Shown here: positions 1-9,858 of the stretch, one piece after another
Layout: every line of letters begins with the position of its first letter
How positions within the stretch are numbered: position 1 is the stretch's first letter
Made by a program: the position numbers and the translations under genes
DNA from: a virus
Virus record (IMG/VR): IMGVR_UViG_3300025128_000076
Span: 1 to 47,161 of that record
DNA: 47,161 bases
Reading direction: 5' to 3' (one strand)
The notes under the pieces: model-generated
What the model was told of the DNA's origin: nothing
Seen by the model: the letters and a program-made list of their open reading frames with translations, nothing else
The model's database searches: none

Positions 1-3000
1 CTATTAGAGCCGTCGCTAAATCTTAACCAACCGTAAGAAGGTAATGTTGCCACTCTACTATCAGCAGCAGCAGTTATTGTGGCATCAGCAGTGGTTCCGT
101 TATGGTTAGTACCTGCCGATATCGCCAAATCAACCCAGCCATAGCGGTCTTGTCCATGGGCACTTTGCATAGAAGGCATGAACGTACCACCTATGGCCTT
201 TAGTGGGTCTGTGCCCGGATAGGTATTGATAGCAGCACTTAGTATCGTACCTAGTTCTTCTGCGTTCTGTACACGAGTAGCGTCAACTAATACAAAGTTG
301 TGATTTGCAGCCGCCCTTTCTGTAGCGGCGGCAGAACCACCTGTGAAATATGTAGAATAAGCCTTACCAAGTAGGCCACAAGGTCTGAAATGAGTCAGTG
401 CTTCATAAGGAGTGGCGAGTGTAGGTATATTAGTAGCGACTTCTGGTACATTAGGGTTCATAATTATATGATTATCAAGGAAATGGCCTCCGGGATGATA
501 CCCTCCATCCATCTGCCAAATGACTGCTGATTCTCTTGTTTTAGGCAGAGTAGCCGTACCGACAATAGGGGTACTACTGGCGACATTGCTTCGTATACCC
601 ACTGCATAAGGGTGAGCGTGGCGACTTAACGTGGAGTTACCTGCGTTGATGGTAGAACTTAACGCACTAAGTCCAGTAGGACCATCGTAGTGAGCAGCCT
701 TATTGAATGTATTATAGTAACCTCTGTTATCAGACTGGTCAGACTTATAGTTAGGGAATCCCTTAGTAGGCTCCCAGTTCATTAAGTAGTTATATCCACT
801 TACATTGTTCTTCTGATAAAAGTCAGTCTTAGGTAAATGTGCTGAAATTAAACTCGTAGCAGCCAATCCAGAATTACCCCTGTCGTTATTACCATTTGCT
901 ATTTCATTTGGCAAATAGGTGTATCCATTGGAACTACTACCTGCCGTTCTACTTGAAATCACACTATCATAGAATATAGGCACTCCGCTATACCCGTTAC
1001 CTAGTGTAATTGTATTAGACTGCTTACTTTCAGTAGATAAATTAGAATTATGTGGGAAAGATTGGCCCGGTCCAAATATCATATATGTAGTATGATTATC
1101 AGTACTACTAGTTGAAGAATATCTAGCGTGAGGGTGAGCGAATCTAAGAACTACTGGACTAGGTATGGTATTCTTGACTGTATTAGTGCCGTCTCCATAA
1201 GTGATACCTGTATCCTTTGTATTAGCACCCATAGCCATGTCGAATGGTAAGATAGTATCTTGATTGAAGAAAGGAGGGTGATTTTGACCTTTATGTTGGT
1301 CAAGATAAGGAGTTCCGGGGAACATTGCTAGTAGAGCATTGGTGTCAATCATAGCATGAGCGCCAGATATTTCGCCGACATTTTGGAACCCACAAGAACC
1401 AGTGGGCCCGACTGAATAAGGATGCTCATAGAAGTCCCCATAGTCGTTCTCTGTACCGTCATTAATGTCCATGACGTTTCCTGAGAAGCCGCCTCCGAAA
1501 TATAGCGGTACCCAGTGGTCAGGGCTATCTCTTGCTCCTCTAAAGTAGAGAAGCGGCTGAGAGCCAGCGCTACCCGCTCTTCTAACGCCATCTATTTTGC
1601 TGGCTTTGTGAGTGGGGCCGCCATTCTTGATGAAAACATCATTTTGTGAGAAGTAAGAATTACTGAAGTTACTCTGGTCGGCAAGGGTAAAGACTCCGCT
1701 GTTATGGAAATGGCTTATTTGGAATGTAAGTCCGTCATGCCTATGATACGAAAGTTTAGTTTCTGCATCGGTCCCACTGTTGTCCGACTCTGCTGTGATA
1801 TAATTAAAATCACCATACCAAAGTTCGACTTTTTCTCCCCAACTATCTGCCGTACTGTCGCTTCCGGGAGCCGCTACTAAATAGGTATAGAAGCCACTTG
1901 CTGTGCTAATAACAGAACTAGAAAGAGCGTCAATCTGAAGAGTAGGACTGTCTACTCTAGGTATAATCCTGTCACCTGCTACGTCCGTGAAATTAGTACC
2001 ATCAAGGTTATTTTTCCATACTTTAGTATCTATTGGGTTATTTTGGCTATCGACTACCAAAGGAGTAGCCGTATTAGCATTAGTACCTCTATACTTAGTA
2101 GTCAAGTGTAACACTGTTTTAGGAATATAACCTACGTCTAGCGTAGTATTTTTCTGCTCAGTAGTACTGAGTCCACCAGTATGGTGACCAGCGATTGCGG
2201 TAGCGCTCGCTGCACCCGCTTGTAGCCCCCAATCTTTAGTTACTTTAGAAGAAAACATTTTGCCCAATGGTATTAAGTTATCACCATTAGGTAACCTGAA
2301 CCTAATGGCGTCAGGCTTTACACCCCAGTCTCCAAGTGTACGTCCGTCAGGTGCGAACATCTTGGTACAATCGAATGAAGTAGCATCTTCATCATCTTGA
2401 GATACGTCTCCTATATTTATAGCATGATTAATTGCTGCTGCTATTACTTCGTCGGTGAGGAGACTTGTGAAATTAATACGGGGACTCATTAGCCAATCAC
2501 TTGCATCTGGTAAATCAGAAGAAAGGCCCCTTACACCATAGAAAACATGAGTTCCACTTTTGTCCAATTTAGTTCTACTCTCATAACTCACAGTTACTCC
2601 CTGTGTAGCATTACCAGCCTTAGAGAACTGAATTAGACCGCTATCTGGGAATCCTAAATATCCTAATATATCCGAATGAGAAAGTGTACTACCACTATCA
2701 TAAGGAGCGGCTAAAGTCACTGTTAACTTTAACGAACTGGTGTCCTTTGTAGTCTGTACCTTTATGCCTACGTTACGGCTAGGATAGTTATTCCACTTAT
2801 TACCCTTGAAAGTTTTGAGATTACTTGCAGTAGCAGCAGGAGGAAGTCTACCTGTAGACTCTCCTTTACCTAGCATATTCCTACCTATTGTAAATCCACC
2901 TTGACCTACGTCTCTGTCGTCAAAGTGAACAAGCATTTCTTGCTCCAAAGTAGGAGGTAATTTGGTATTGTCGTTACTAAAGAATTCACCGTACTTTCTA

Positions 3001-6000
3001 TAAACCATTCTTATTGTGTGACTACCTCCTTTATGGTCAACTAATCTTATACCATAAAGTGCCCTATTACCTACATTCGCCGACTTAGTATCATCTTCAG
3101 GAATATATCCTGTAGAAGTGCTAGACGTACTTGTACTTACAAGGTCACTCACTCTGGCTATGTTACTATAGATATGAGCAAACTTGGTGGTAGATACATT
3201 TGAACCATCACCGAATCCCCAAATACCTGCATCAGGAGCCCATCCCGGTATACCTGCTTGTGTTAATCCTCCGAAGTTAATACGTGCTTTGGCTTGTGTC
3301 CCTACCCTCAGGCCTTTGACTAAAGTATTACCCGGTGACTTTCTTTCCATAGATTCACTAGCCACTGTATTTTGGCTTCTACCTGACAAATGCTCTGCTT
3401 CGCTATCAGCATGAGTAGTACCTGTATTAGCAGTATCTTTTCCAAACGAATTACTATTCGATGCTTGGTCAGTAGCCATTTCGGGAGGTAAGTATTCATG
3501 TAGCGTCGTAATTGGAGCAAAAGGTCTGCCGAATCGATTGATTGGCATAGGGGCAGGGTGCATATTTTCCCCACTCATTTCGTCAGGTTGACAGAAATAA
3601 TTCCTAAATCGACCACCATGCCCTATAAGGAATTCAGGTTGATATTTAGCCTGAGCACGACTGGCGTCTAACCATGCGCAGAAGTTGCGTCCCTGTGCTC
3701 CCGGTACAGTAGAATGTATGACGATACTGAATCCTTCTTTACCGTTAGCATCAGTAACTACTCTGCCCAAATGCGCACGCATGTACCCCATATGGGTACC
3801 TCTGTCATGGGTAGAGAATGCAAGATTATTATTCCAAAATGGAGCGGGGTCGTGAGTAGAACCTGTAGTAGCAAAGTCAGCATGCATATGACTAGCACTT
3901 GGGTCAGTATCTGAACTATACCCTCCTCCTTTAGGACCCGGAGAACTCAAATCAAATCTTCTTGTTTCACCAAGATATTGGTCAGCCGGTCTTCTTGCAT
4001 GAGTTTTACCATTCTTTGCACCGGCTTGATTTATCATTCTTATGACTTCTTTTGCCGCAGCCAATATGTTAGTGCCTCCAATTTTAGCAGCCACTTCTCC
4101 TAAGTCTATGGTTAACCTGCGAGTAAAGTCCATATCGGTCCAATGTGGCATTTGTGAAAGAACGTAATCTATTCCTGTCGTACCGGCAGGAGAAATATCA
4201 TTACTTTTACTCCTTATACCCTTCAGGGCTAAGAAAGCAGGTATTGCCCTAGTTCCATCAGGCGTATCGAACATAGTTGACTTTTCTGGCTGTACATTTG
4301 TATCAACTGTAGTAATTTCAGCATGAATAGTAGCATCAGTGATTGAACTATCATTTGTACGAGGAAGACCTAGTCCACTAGCGATACTACCTATATCAGG
4401 AGTATGCTTGGTAATACCAGTTGATAAGTTAGCATTGTAGTCGGAATTATGGGCGTATGCCGACTCTATGAAATCTGATTCTTCAGTTGAATTTAGATAA
4501 GGGTCTTGTGAAGGGAAGCCTGCAGGTACATCTATTCTACTACCAGTAGCAGGCTTTGAGTTATCTACTACTCCGTCAAAAGGAGTATGCTTTGCTCCGA
4601 TGAGAGTTGCGTCAGGACTGGTCTGCACTTGCATCCAGATATCTTGGAAAGCGATGAACTCCCTATCTTGGTTTATATCATAAAGTAATACTCTAGTAAA
4701 TTCTTCAGTAGACTGATATGGGTCAATGAATGCAATGATAGGGGTCGTGAGAGTGTGGCAATTCATAGCCTTTTTATTTATTTCAATGGTCTTGTTAACA
4801 TGCTGAACAAAATTCTGAGCGGTCTCTATACAAGTATTGCCGATTAAGAAATTTTCCATAGCAGATGCGTCCCTAGGCGCTAATGAAGTTGCGGCCATTC
4901 CTCCGTTAAAATCAGTTAAAACCAGACCTTCGTTTAGCACTCCTCGGCTTTTACAGAACAAGCCTTCAATGGCATGTGGGTTGGTATAGTGCATATTCAT
5001 CCATACTGTATCACCGTGCCTTAATCCACCGGGGCAGTAAGGGTTCGCCCAAGTCTTATTGAGTACTACTTCATTATCTTGATTAGGATAAATCCTAGGT
5101 GCATTATTGTTGACAGCAGCAGGTCTATGTAAATCAATTAATGTAATCGTGTCTCCGACTGCAGGATTAAAACTATTATCGGCAACTCCAGCAAGTGTTT
5201 CTGGATTAGAAAGAGTAATTGAATTACCACTTATTGTGTCGTAATGAGAACAATACTTTGCCCCTGCTGCATTTTCCCACATAACTCTATAGCGGTATCC
5301 ATTAGCGTAGTATTTATTACGAATATCCGGGAATAAAGAAGCATCTTCTAAAACAAGGGCAGTGACTGGGCTTGAGCCTGTTACTGAACGAACTTTAGCA
5401 GTGGCACGTTTGTTTTTGACTCTAGGTAAATGTGGGTTACTTCTAGGACCCGACCTAAACTCTACAGCACTGACATATTGCCGTAATCCATAATCTACGT
5501 TGCCACCTTGCGTTTGTACATTTGCCCTATCGTAATAATAAGAGCGGCGTCCTTCGTAACCAGCACTATCGTAGTAAGGGTTATCTGACAACTCCTCGAT
5601 ATCTAGGCTAGGATAACCTGAGCCCACATTTATTGATACTCCCGGTTGAGCAGATTTCATAAATCCATTTGACATAAAGTAAGCAGGCAAAGTTTGCGCA
5701 GCGCCTGCCATTGTCAAGAAATGAGCACCAGCAGTACTAGTATCAATTGCAGTATACATCACCCACTCTCCATTAGCGAGGAAGGCCCTTCTGTAACGTA
5801 CACTACCGTCTATACCTGCTACTGGCTCGTGACTCGTAGTAGGCTTAGGGAATTGGGTACCATCTTCGACGTATATTTTACGGTTAGTAAAATCTACAGG
5901 TTGTATTATTACAGAGCCAGCCGTGTAGGTTTTTTCTCTAATCGAAGTTTGAAAATGACTCCTGACTTCAGTATCGATGGGTCCGATGGAATCAAATCTT

Positions 6001-9000
6001 CTGCCCACTGGGTTTGGATTCCAAGTATGTGCTGTATGAGTAGCGTCGAGATGTATTTTCATACTGTTATCAGGTCCGGGAAAAATACCATCTTTTACAT
6101 TTTCAAAGAAGAAATCATGGAATAAAGGTATTTCGACCATTGCTCTTGTTGAGGAATACTGACTACCTAATTGGTAATCGTGCTGAACATTACTCATAGA
6201 TTGGAACATTCTGTCATTAATCGTAGTTCCGTCTTCGCACATCGATTCCTCTGTAAATTTGTCATCGATGTATAGCAAGTCACCTTTGGCCAATCCAACT
6301 GCAGTAACCCAGTCGGCAAATGAACTGATGCCAATATCATCAGGTCCTGTTGAAAACCTATTGTCAGGTTCAGACTGTGCATTGGCGTCGAATTCAAACT
6401 TAGTACTGGTCTTGTATTGGTATTCGGCACTTGCACCTGATTCCAAATAGACCTTGCCTTGGCTAGGGAAACAGTATGTTCCCCATGACTGTAAATCATC
6501 AGCGCTATTTCTAAGAGGCTTAACCGTAATAGAATGGTTGGTTTTGCTACCTAGAGCAGCGTGTGCACTGCCTGTAGTAATATCTGTAATCTCAACAGCG
6601 CAGTCCCTTCTTGTATTCCACGGTAAGCGTGCCAAAGGACTTGGGTCCCAAGTTTCCTTTGTATTCACCGCACCTTGTCCGGGACCTCCGAGAGTAACTG
6701 TAACTACAGGAGAGCCCGGCATTATCTCCTTTACGATATTAGAGTCAGAGGAGGCTGCCCCTTTGACATTAACACTACTAGACGCTATATCATTAACTAG
6801 TCCATAGGCCAGCATATTGTAATTATTCTCAGCATCTTGGTCGAAAGACAAAACCTTGGCTTTAGTCGCTAAGTACTCAATGGTAAATTTATTAGGATTA
6901 ACTACATCTATACTTAACTTAGATAACTGTGTGAATTTTCTTCTATCAGAAGGTTGGATGATGAGGCTACCAGTGTTACCGTCAGTCGTATGCTCTATTA
7001 TATCGAACAATTCATTGACTATAGTAGATTGATTGGTACTACCTTTTCCTAAAATTTGAGGGCCGTTAAATATCTCTGCGTTATTAACGACTGCTACAGC
7101 AGTGCCTCCTCCGACTGTAAGAGCAGCAGATGCCACTGCAGTTAGTTCACCTATCTTAGCACCGTCTGCCCTATATATTACGTCGCCTACTTCAAAGTTT
7201 TCTGTAGCATCATTGCCGTCAACGACCATGGCGCTAGTTGTAGAAGCAGCATAACCATCAGGGGTACCGCTGGCTTGATTGATGAATACACCCGACCTTT
7301 CACGCTCCCCGTTGGTAGGCTTTCTACGACTAACTGTTCCGCTTTCTTCAAAGTCACCAGTAGTATCAGTAGTCTGTCTTATCATTATTTTATGAAATTC
7401 AGAAGGACGAGAGGTCAGTTCAGTCTGAACAACAGCGATTGGCTGAGGTGTCTTTTGAGGAGAATCTGTGCTAACCAAAGGTAGGTAATTTTCAGGACAA
7501 AGAGAAAGGTCCAACTGATTTTCTACAATAAGTCCTTCCGAATCTTGCCCTTCTAATTCCCCGTCTTTGTATGGGAATAACTGGGGCTTATCGAATTCAA
7601 TTCTACCTCCCGGAGAATAAATGTCAAAACTACCTACCTGTAGGCTGTCTTGGATTAAATCTATTATTCTAAAGGACCCTGTCAAAACAGTACTTACGTC
7701 AGGGAATGTTTTCTCTACCAAGATTTTAGGAGTATATGCACTTATACTAACGATTGCACCTTTGCTATCTAATGCTTGGAAAGCACCGGTGCTGGCAGAA
7801 GAAAAGGTCAAAGTCTTTGCAGAATGACTAACAGTAGCAGTGACACCTACGGTGGTACTGGCAGGAGTACCGTTAATTGAAACCACGTTAGCAGGTATTG
7901 TTTCATTGTCTTGCCCAAAGCACTTGATGCTTTCTAAAGACAAAACTGTAGAAGTACCGTCTTTAGTAAGCCTAGATGTAGCCTTTGTACTAAATAATTC
8001 TCCTCTTCTATCTACCGCATTATAGTGAATTTGAATAAATGGGGCATAGTTATATTTCTCAAGTTGAGGTACATTTAAGATGGCTATTCTACTTTCGGTG
8101 GAAGGTATAATTGCACTAATGTCGTCAGAAGAAGAGCCTGATAACGACTTTAATGAAAATAAATCTGCATCAAAACCGGGCCCTCCCATAGCCAAAATTT
8201 TACGCTGACTATCATCTATATCAGCCATCCCATTTTCTATAATATACCGTACTCTACTTTTGTTAACAAAGTTGTTAATTTTAATTAGACCTGTACTATC
8301 ATAGGAAGAAACAATTGAATTAGGAGGCGCTATGTTCCTAATATCAGCATGCATCGCTGGGAAGGTTGCTGAGACAACGTCGGCAGAAACATCCAGTTTC
8401 TTTTCAACCGTGTGTACACTAGGCTCTGGTAAAATTCCCATAAATGGATGACTAGCGACGTGGTTGTATATATGACGACCACTGTGACCTGATAAGTAAC
8501 CTTTACCGGGATTTGTAGAAGTTGCAGAAAAAGAGTTGAATTCATGAGTATCAATTGCCATACTTAGCGAAAACATTATTCCATGATTAGCGAAATCACT
8601 TTCATCAATACAGACTTGTCCTTGGCGTTGAGAAAACTGAGTACCAGCACCTTGTGGTTGAAATTCATTGTTATTACCTTGGTCAACTATACAATCACCT
8701 GTGATTGTAACTATTTCAGAGCCCGATGCATGTGTTACCAGAAGCCCTCTATTACCATTTGTATTAACGAAATCACGATGAATAGACTCGACTGATAACT
8801 GCCCATTGGCAGTATTAATGGATAATAACCTAACTCTTTCTGGAGCCTTGTTGGTAGGCTTCCCAGTCAAAGGGCTGTACCCTCTAGGGTTAATCAGTAA
8901 ATTAAAAGGAACTTTGCTCGTAGTAACAGTACTACTGCTAGTCGCTGAGTATTTCTTAAAAGAATAGTCACCTTGACTATAAGGACTAGTAGTAAAATCA

Positions 9001-9857
9001 ACAGTGCCTGATATAGAGTCATTACCTGTAAGTTCTTTAGCCAAGGCCAAGGCATCGGCTGTAGAAACAGTGATTACAGAAGCAGTGCCTGTAGAAGAAG
9101 TAGCGGTAGCGGTAGTTGTCACTACAGTAGATATAGGGTCAATCGGTTCTTCAAATCGCCAAAGCCCAAGCGTCTGGGTGCTTTTTACAGGACCATATTG
9201 TTTAGTGGAAGATGTCTTATTACCTCTCGACCAATGAACTGCTTCTATCGTACCTCTATATTCTCCACCTTTACCACCTATATACATGTGGTTTTGCTGA
9301 GGCATGAGTTCATAATCTTCATCGAAGGTCTGCTTTGCTACAAGGTCACCGTTAATATGCATAGTTAGTTCTCTTCGGTTAAACATAACTGAGAGGTTAA
9401 CTAATTCACGATGTCCTTCATTAAACGCAGTTATATCAGATTTTGATGAATCTGTACCTCGATAAGAATCATGCATACTTTCGGCAGGATGGGGTAATAG
9501 TATTCCATCCCAGTAAGCAATCATACCGTTTGCTCTATGTACAGGCTTTGCAGAAGATAAGGATACGATAGTGCTTCTTCCTGAAGCAGGATTCATTAGC
9601 CTAACATCAAATGTAGCAGGACCGGGTGCACTAGGTGTACCTGCACTTAATTTCATTACGTTATCTTGCTCTAATAATATTCCTCCACAATCAGGAGTAA
9701 ACCATGTTTCGATGGTAAATGCACCTAACGATGTAGGTAAGCGCTTCCTCTCTTCATTTGAAACACCGTGTATTGCGCTTTTGGAAACTGGTATGAGTAC
9801 ACTATCAGTAATACCGTTAAACTTTAACGCATATCCGGGATTAGTTATCAGACCCAT
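1..9857 (-). CDS. Giant tail-fibre/host-recognition-like protein, 3' truncated by window edge
   Basis: One uninterrupted frame runs from ATG at 9857 to the window edge, giving at least 3285 residues with no stop. The start is one base after the stop of the preceding gene and has AGGTG seven bases upstream. Residues about 45-235 look like a LamG/concanavalin-type jelly roll: an IETWF strand, an INGDLVAK strand, a YIGG turn and a closing GLWRFEEP strand. The rest is Ser/Thr/Gly/Asn-rich and beta-looking with no domain I can name. Last in the tail module, it follows two tail-tip-like proteins, where receptor-binding fibres normally lie. Host recognition is inferred from position, size and the LamG fold. 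No catalytic motif was seen. The C-terminus is outside the window. Confidence 0.85.
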   Translation of the reverse strand, partial: MGLITNPGYALKFNGITDSVLIPVSKSAIHGVSNEERKRLPTSLGAFTIETWFTPDCGGILLEQDNVMKLSAGTPSAPGPATFDVRLMNPASGRSTIVSLSSAKPVHRANGMIAYWDGILLPHPAESMHDSYRGTDSSKSDITAFNEGHRELVNLSVMFNRRELTMHINGDLVAKQTFDEDYELMPQQNHMYIGGKGGEYRGTIEAVHWSRGNKTSSTKQYGPVKSTQTLGLWRFEEPIDPISTVVTTTATATSSTGTASVITVSTADALALAKELTGNDSISGTVDFTTSPYSQGDYSFKKYSATSSSTVTTSKVPFNLLINPRGYSPLTGKPTNKAPERVRLLSINTANGQLSVESIHRDFVNTNGNRGLLVTHASGSEIVTITGDCIVDQGNNNEFQPQGAGTQFSQRQGQVCIDESDFANHGIMFSLSMAIDTHEFNSFSATSTNPGKGYLSGHSGRHIYNHVASHPFMGILPEPSVHTVEKKLDVSADVVSATFPAMHADIRNIAPPNSIVSSYDSTGLIKINNFVNKSRVRYIIENGMADIDDSQRKILAMGGPGFDADLFSLKSLSGSSSDDISAIIPSTESRIAILNVPQLEKYNYAPFIQIHYNAVDRRGELFSTKATSRLTKDGTSTVLSLESIKCFGQDNETIPANVVSINGTPASTTVGVTATVSHSAKTLTFSSASTGAFQALDSKGAIVSISAYTPKILVEKTFPDVSTVLTGSFRIIDLIQDSLQVGSFDIYSPGGRIEFDKPQLFPYKDGELEGQDSEGLIVENQLDLSLCPENYLPLVSTDSPQKTPQPIAVVQTELTSRPSEFHKIMIRQTTDTTGDFEESGTVSRRKPTNGERERSGVFINQASGTPDGYAASTTSAMVVDGNDATENFEVGDVIYRADGAKIGELTAVASAALTVGGGTAVAVVNNAEIFNGPQILGKGSTNQSTIVNELFDIIEHTTDGNTGSLIIQPSDRRKFTQLSKLSIDVVNPNKFTIEYLATKAKVLSFDQDAENNYNMLAYGLVNDIASSSVNVKGAASSDSNIVKEIMPGSPVVTVTLGGPGQGAVNTKETWDPSPLARLPWNTRRDCAVEITDITTGSAHAALGSKTNHSITVKPLRNSADDLQSWGTYCFPSQGKVYLESGASAEYQYKTSTKFEFDANAQSEPDNRFSTGPDDIGISSFADWVTAVGLAKGDLLYIDDKFTEESMCEDGTTINDRMFQSMSNVQHDYQLGSQYSSTRAMVEIPLFHDFFFENVKDGIFPGPDNSMKIHLDATHTAHTWNPNPVGRRFDSIGPIDTEVRSHFQTSIREKTYTAGSVIIQPVDFTNRKIYVEDGTQFPKPTTSHEPVAGIDGSVRYRRAFLANGEWVMYTAIDTSTAGAHFLTMAGAAQTLPAYFMSNGFMKSAQPGVSINVGSGYPSLDIEELSDNPYYDSAGYEGRRSYYYDRANVQTQGGNVDYGLRQYVSAVEFRSGPRSNPHLPRVKNKRATAKVRSVTGSSPVTALVLEDASLFPDIRNKYYANGYRYRVMWENAAGAKYCSHYDTISGNSITLSNPETLAGVADNSFNPAVGDTITLIDLHRPAAVNNNAPRIYPNQDNEVVLNKTWANPYCPGGLRHGDTVWMNMHYTNPHAIEGLFCKSRGVLNEGLVLTDFNGGMAATSLAPRDASAMENFLIGNTCIETAQNFVQHVNKTIEINKKAMNCHTLTTPIIAFIDPYQSTEEFTRVLLYDINQDREFIAFQDIWMQVQTSPDATLIGAKHTPFDGVVDNSKPATGSRIDVPAGFPSQDPYLNSTEESDFIESAYAHNSDYNANLSTGITKHTPDIGSIASGLGLPRTNDSSITDATIHAEITTVDTNVQPEKSTMFDTPDGTRAIPAFLALKGIRSKSNDISPAGTTGIDYVLSQMPHWTDMDFTRRLTIDLGEVAAKIGGTNILAAAKEVIRMINQAGAKNGKTHARRPADQYLGETRRFDLSSPGPKGGGYSSDTDPSASHMHADFATTGSTHDPAPFWNNNLAFSTHDRGTHMGYMRAHLGRVVTDANGKEGFSIVIHSTVPGAQGRNFCAWLDASRAQAKYQPEFLIGHGGRFRNYFCQPDEMSGENMHPAPMPINRFGRPFAPITTLHEYLPPEMATDQASNSNSFGKDTANTGTTHADSEAEHLSGRSQNTVASESMERKSPGNTLVKGLRVGTQAKARINFGGLTQAGIPGWAPDAGIWGFGDGSNVSTTKFAHIYSNIARVSDLVSTSTSSTSTGYIPEDDTKSANVGNRALYGIRLVDHKGGSHTIRMVYRKYGEFFSNDNTKLPPTLEQEMLVHFDDRDVGQGGFTIGRNMLGKGESTGRLPPAATASNLKTFKGNKWNNYPSRNVGIKVQTTKDTSSLKLTVTLAAPYDSGSTLSHSDILGYLGFPDSGLIQFSKAGNATQGVTVSYESRTKLDKSGTHVFYGVRGLSSDLPDASDWLMSPRINFTSLLTDEVIAAAINHAINIGDVSQDDEDATSFDCTKMFAPDGRTLGDWGVKPDAIRFRLPNGDNLIPLGKMFSSKVTKDWGLQAGAASATAIAGHHTGGLSTTEQKNTTLDVGYIPKTVLHLTTKYRGTNANTATPLVVDSQNNPIDTKVWKNNLDGTNFTDVAGDRIIPRVDSPTLQIDALSSSVISTASGFYTYLVAAPGSDSTADSWGEKVELWYGDFNYITAESDNSGTDAETKLSYHRHDGLTFQISHFHNSGVFTLADQSNFSNSYFSQNDVFIKNGGPTHKASKIDGVRRAGSAGSQPLLYFRGARDSPDHWVPLYFGGGFSGNVMDINDGTENDYGDFYEHPYSVGPTGSCGFQNVGEISGAHAMIDTNALLAMFPGTPYLDQHKGQNHPPFFNQDTILPFDMAMGANTKDTGITYGDGTNTVKNTIPSPVVLRFAHPHARYSSTSSTDNHTTYMIFGPGQSFPHNSNLSTESKQSNTITLGNGYSGVPIFYDSVISSRTAGSSSNGYTYLPNEIANGNNDRGNSGLAATSLISAHLPKTDFYQKNNVSGYNYLMNWEPTKGFPNYKSDQSDNRGYYNTFNKAAHYDGPTGLSALSSTINAGNSTLSRHAHPYAVGIRSNVASSTPIVGTATLPKTRESAVIWQMDGGYHPGGHFLDNHIIMNPNVPEVATNIPTLATPYEALTHFRPCGLLGKAYSTYFTGGSAAATERAAANHNFVLVDATRVQNAEELGTILSAAINTYPGTDPLKAIGGTFMPSMQSAHGQDRYGWVDLAISAGTNHNGTTADATITAAADSRVATLPSYGWLRFSDGSN

Positions 9858-9858
9858 A

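Noticed and set aside
5694-6125. Plus-strand open frame of 143 codons
   Set aside because: Lies inside the continuous minus-strand giant gene, has Cys/Ser-rich shadow composition and no ribosome site.
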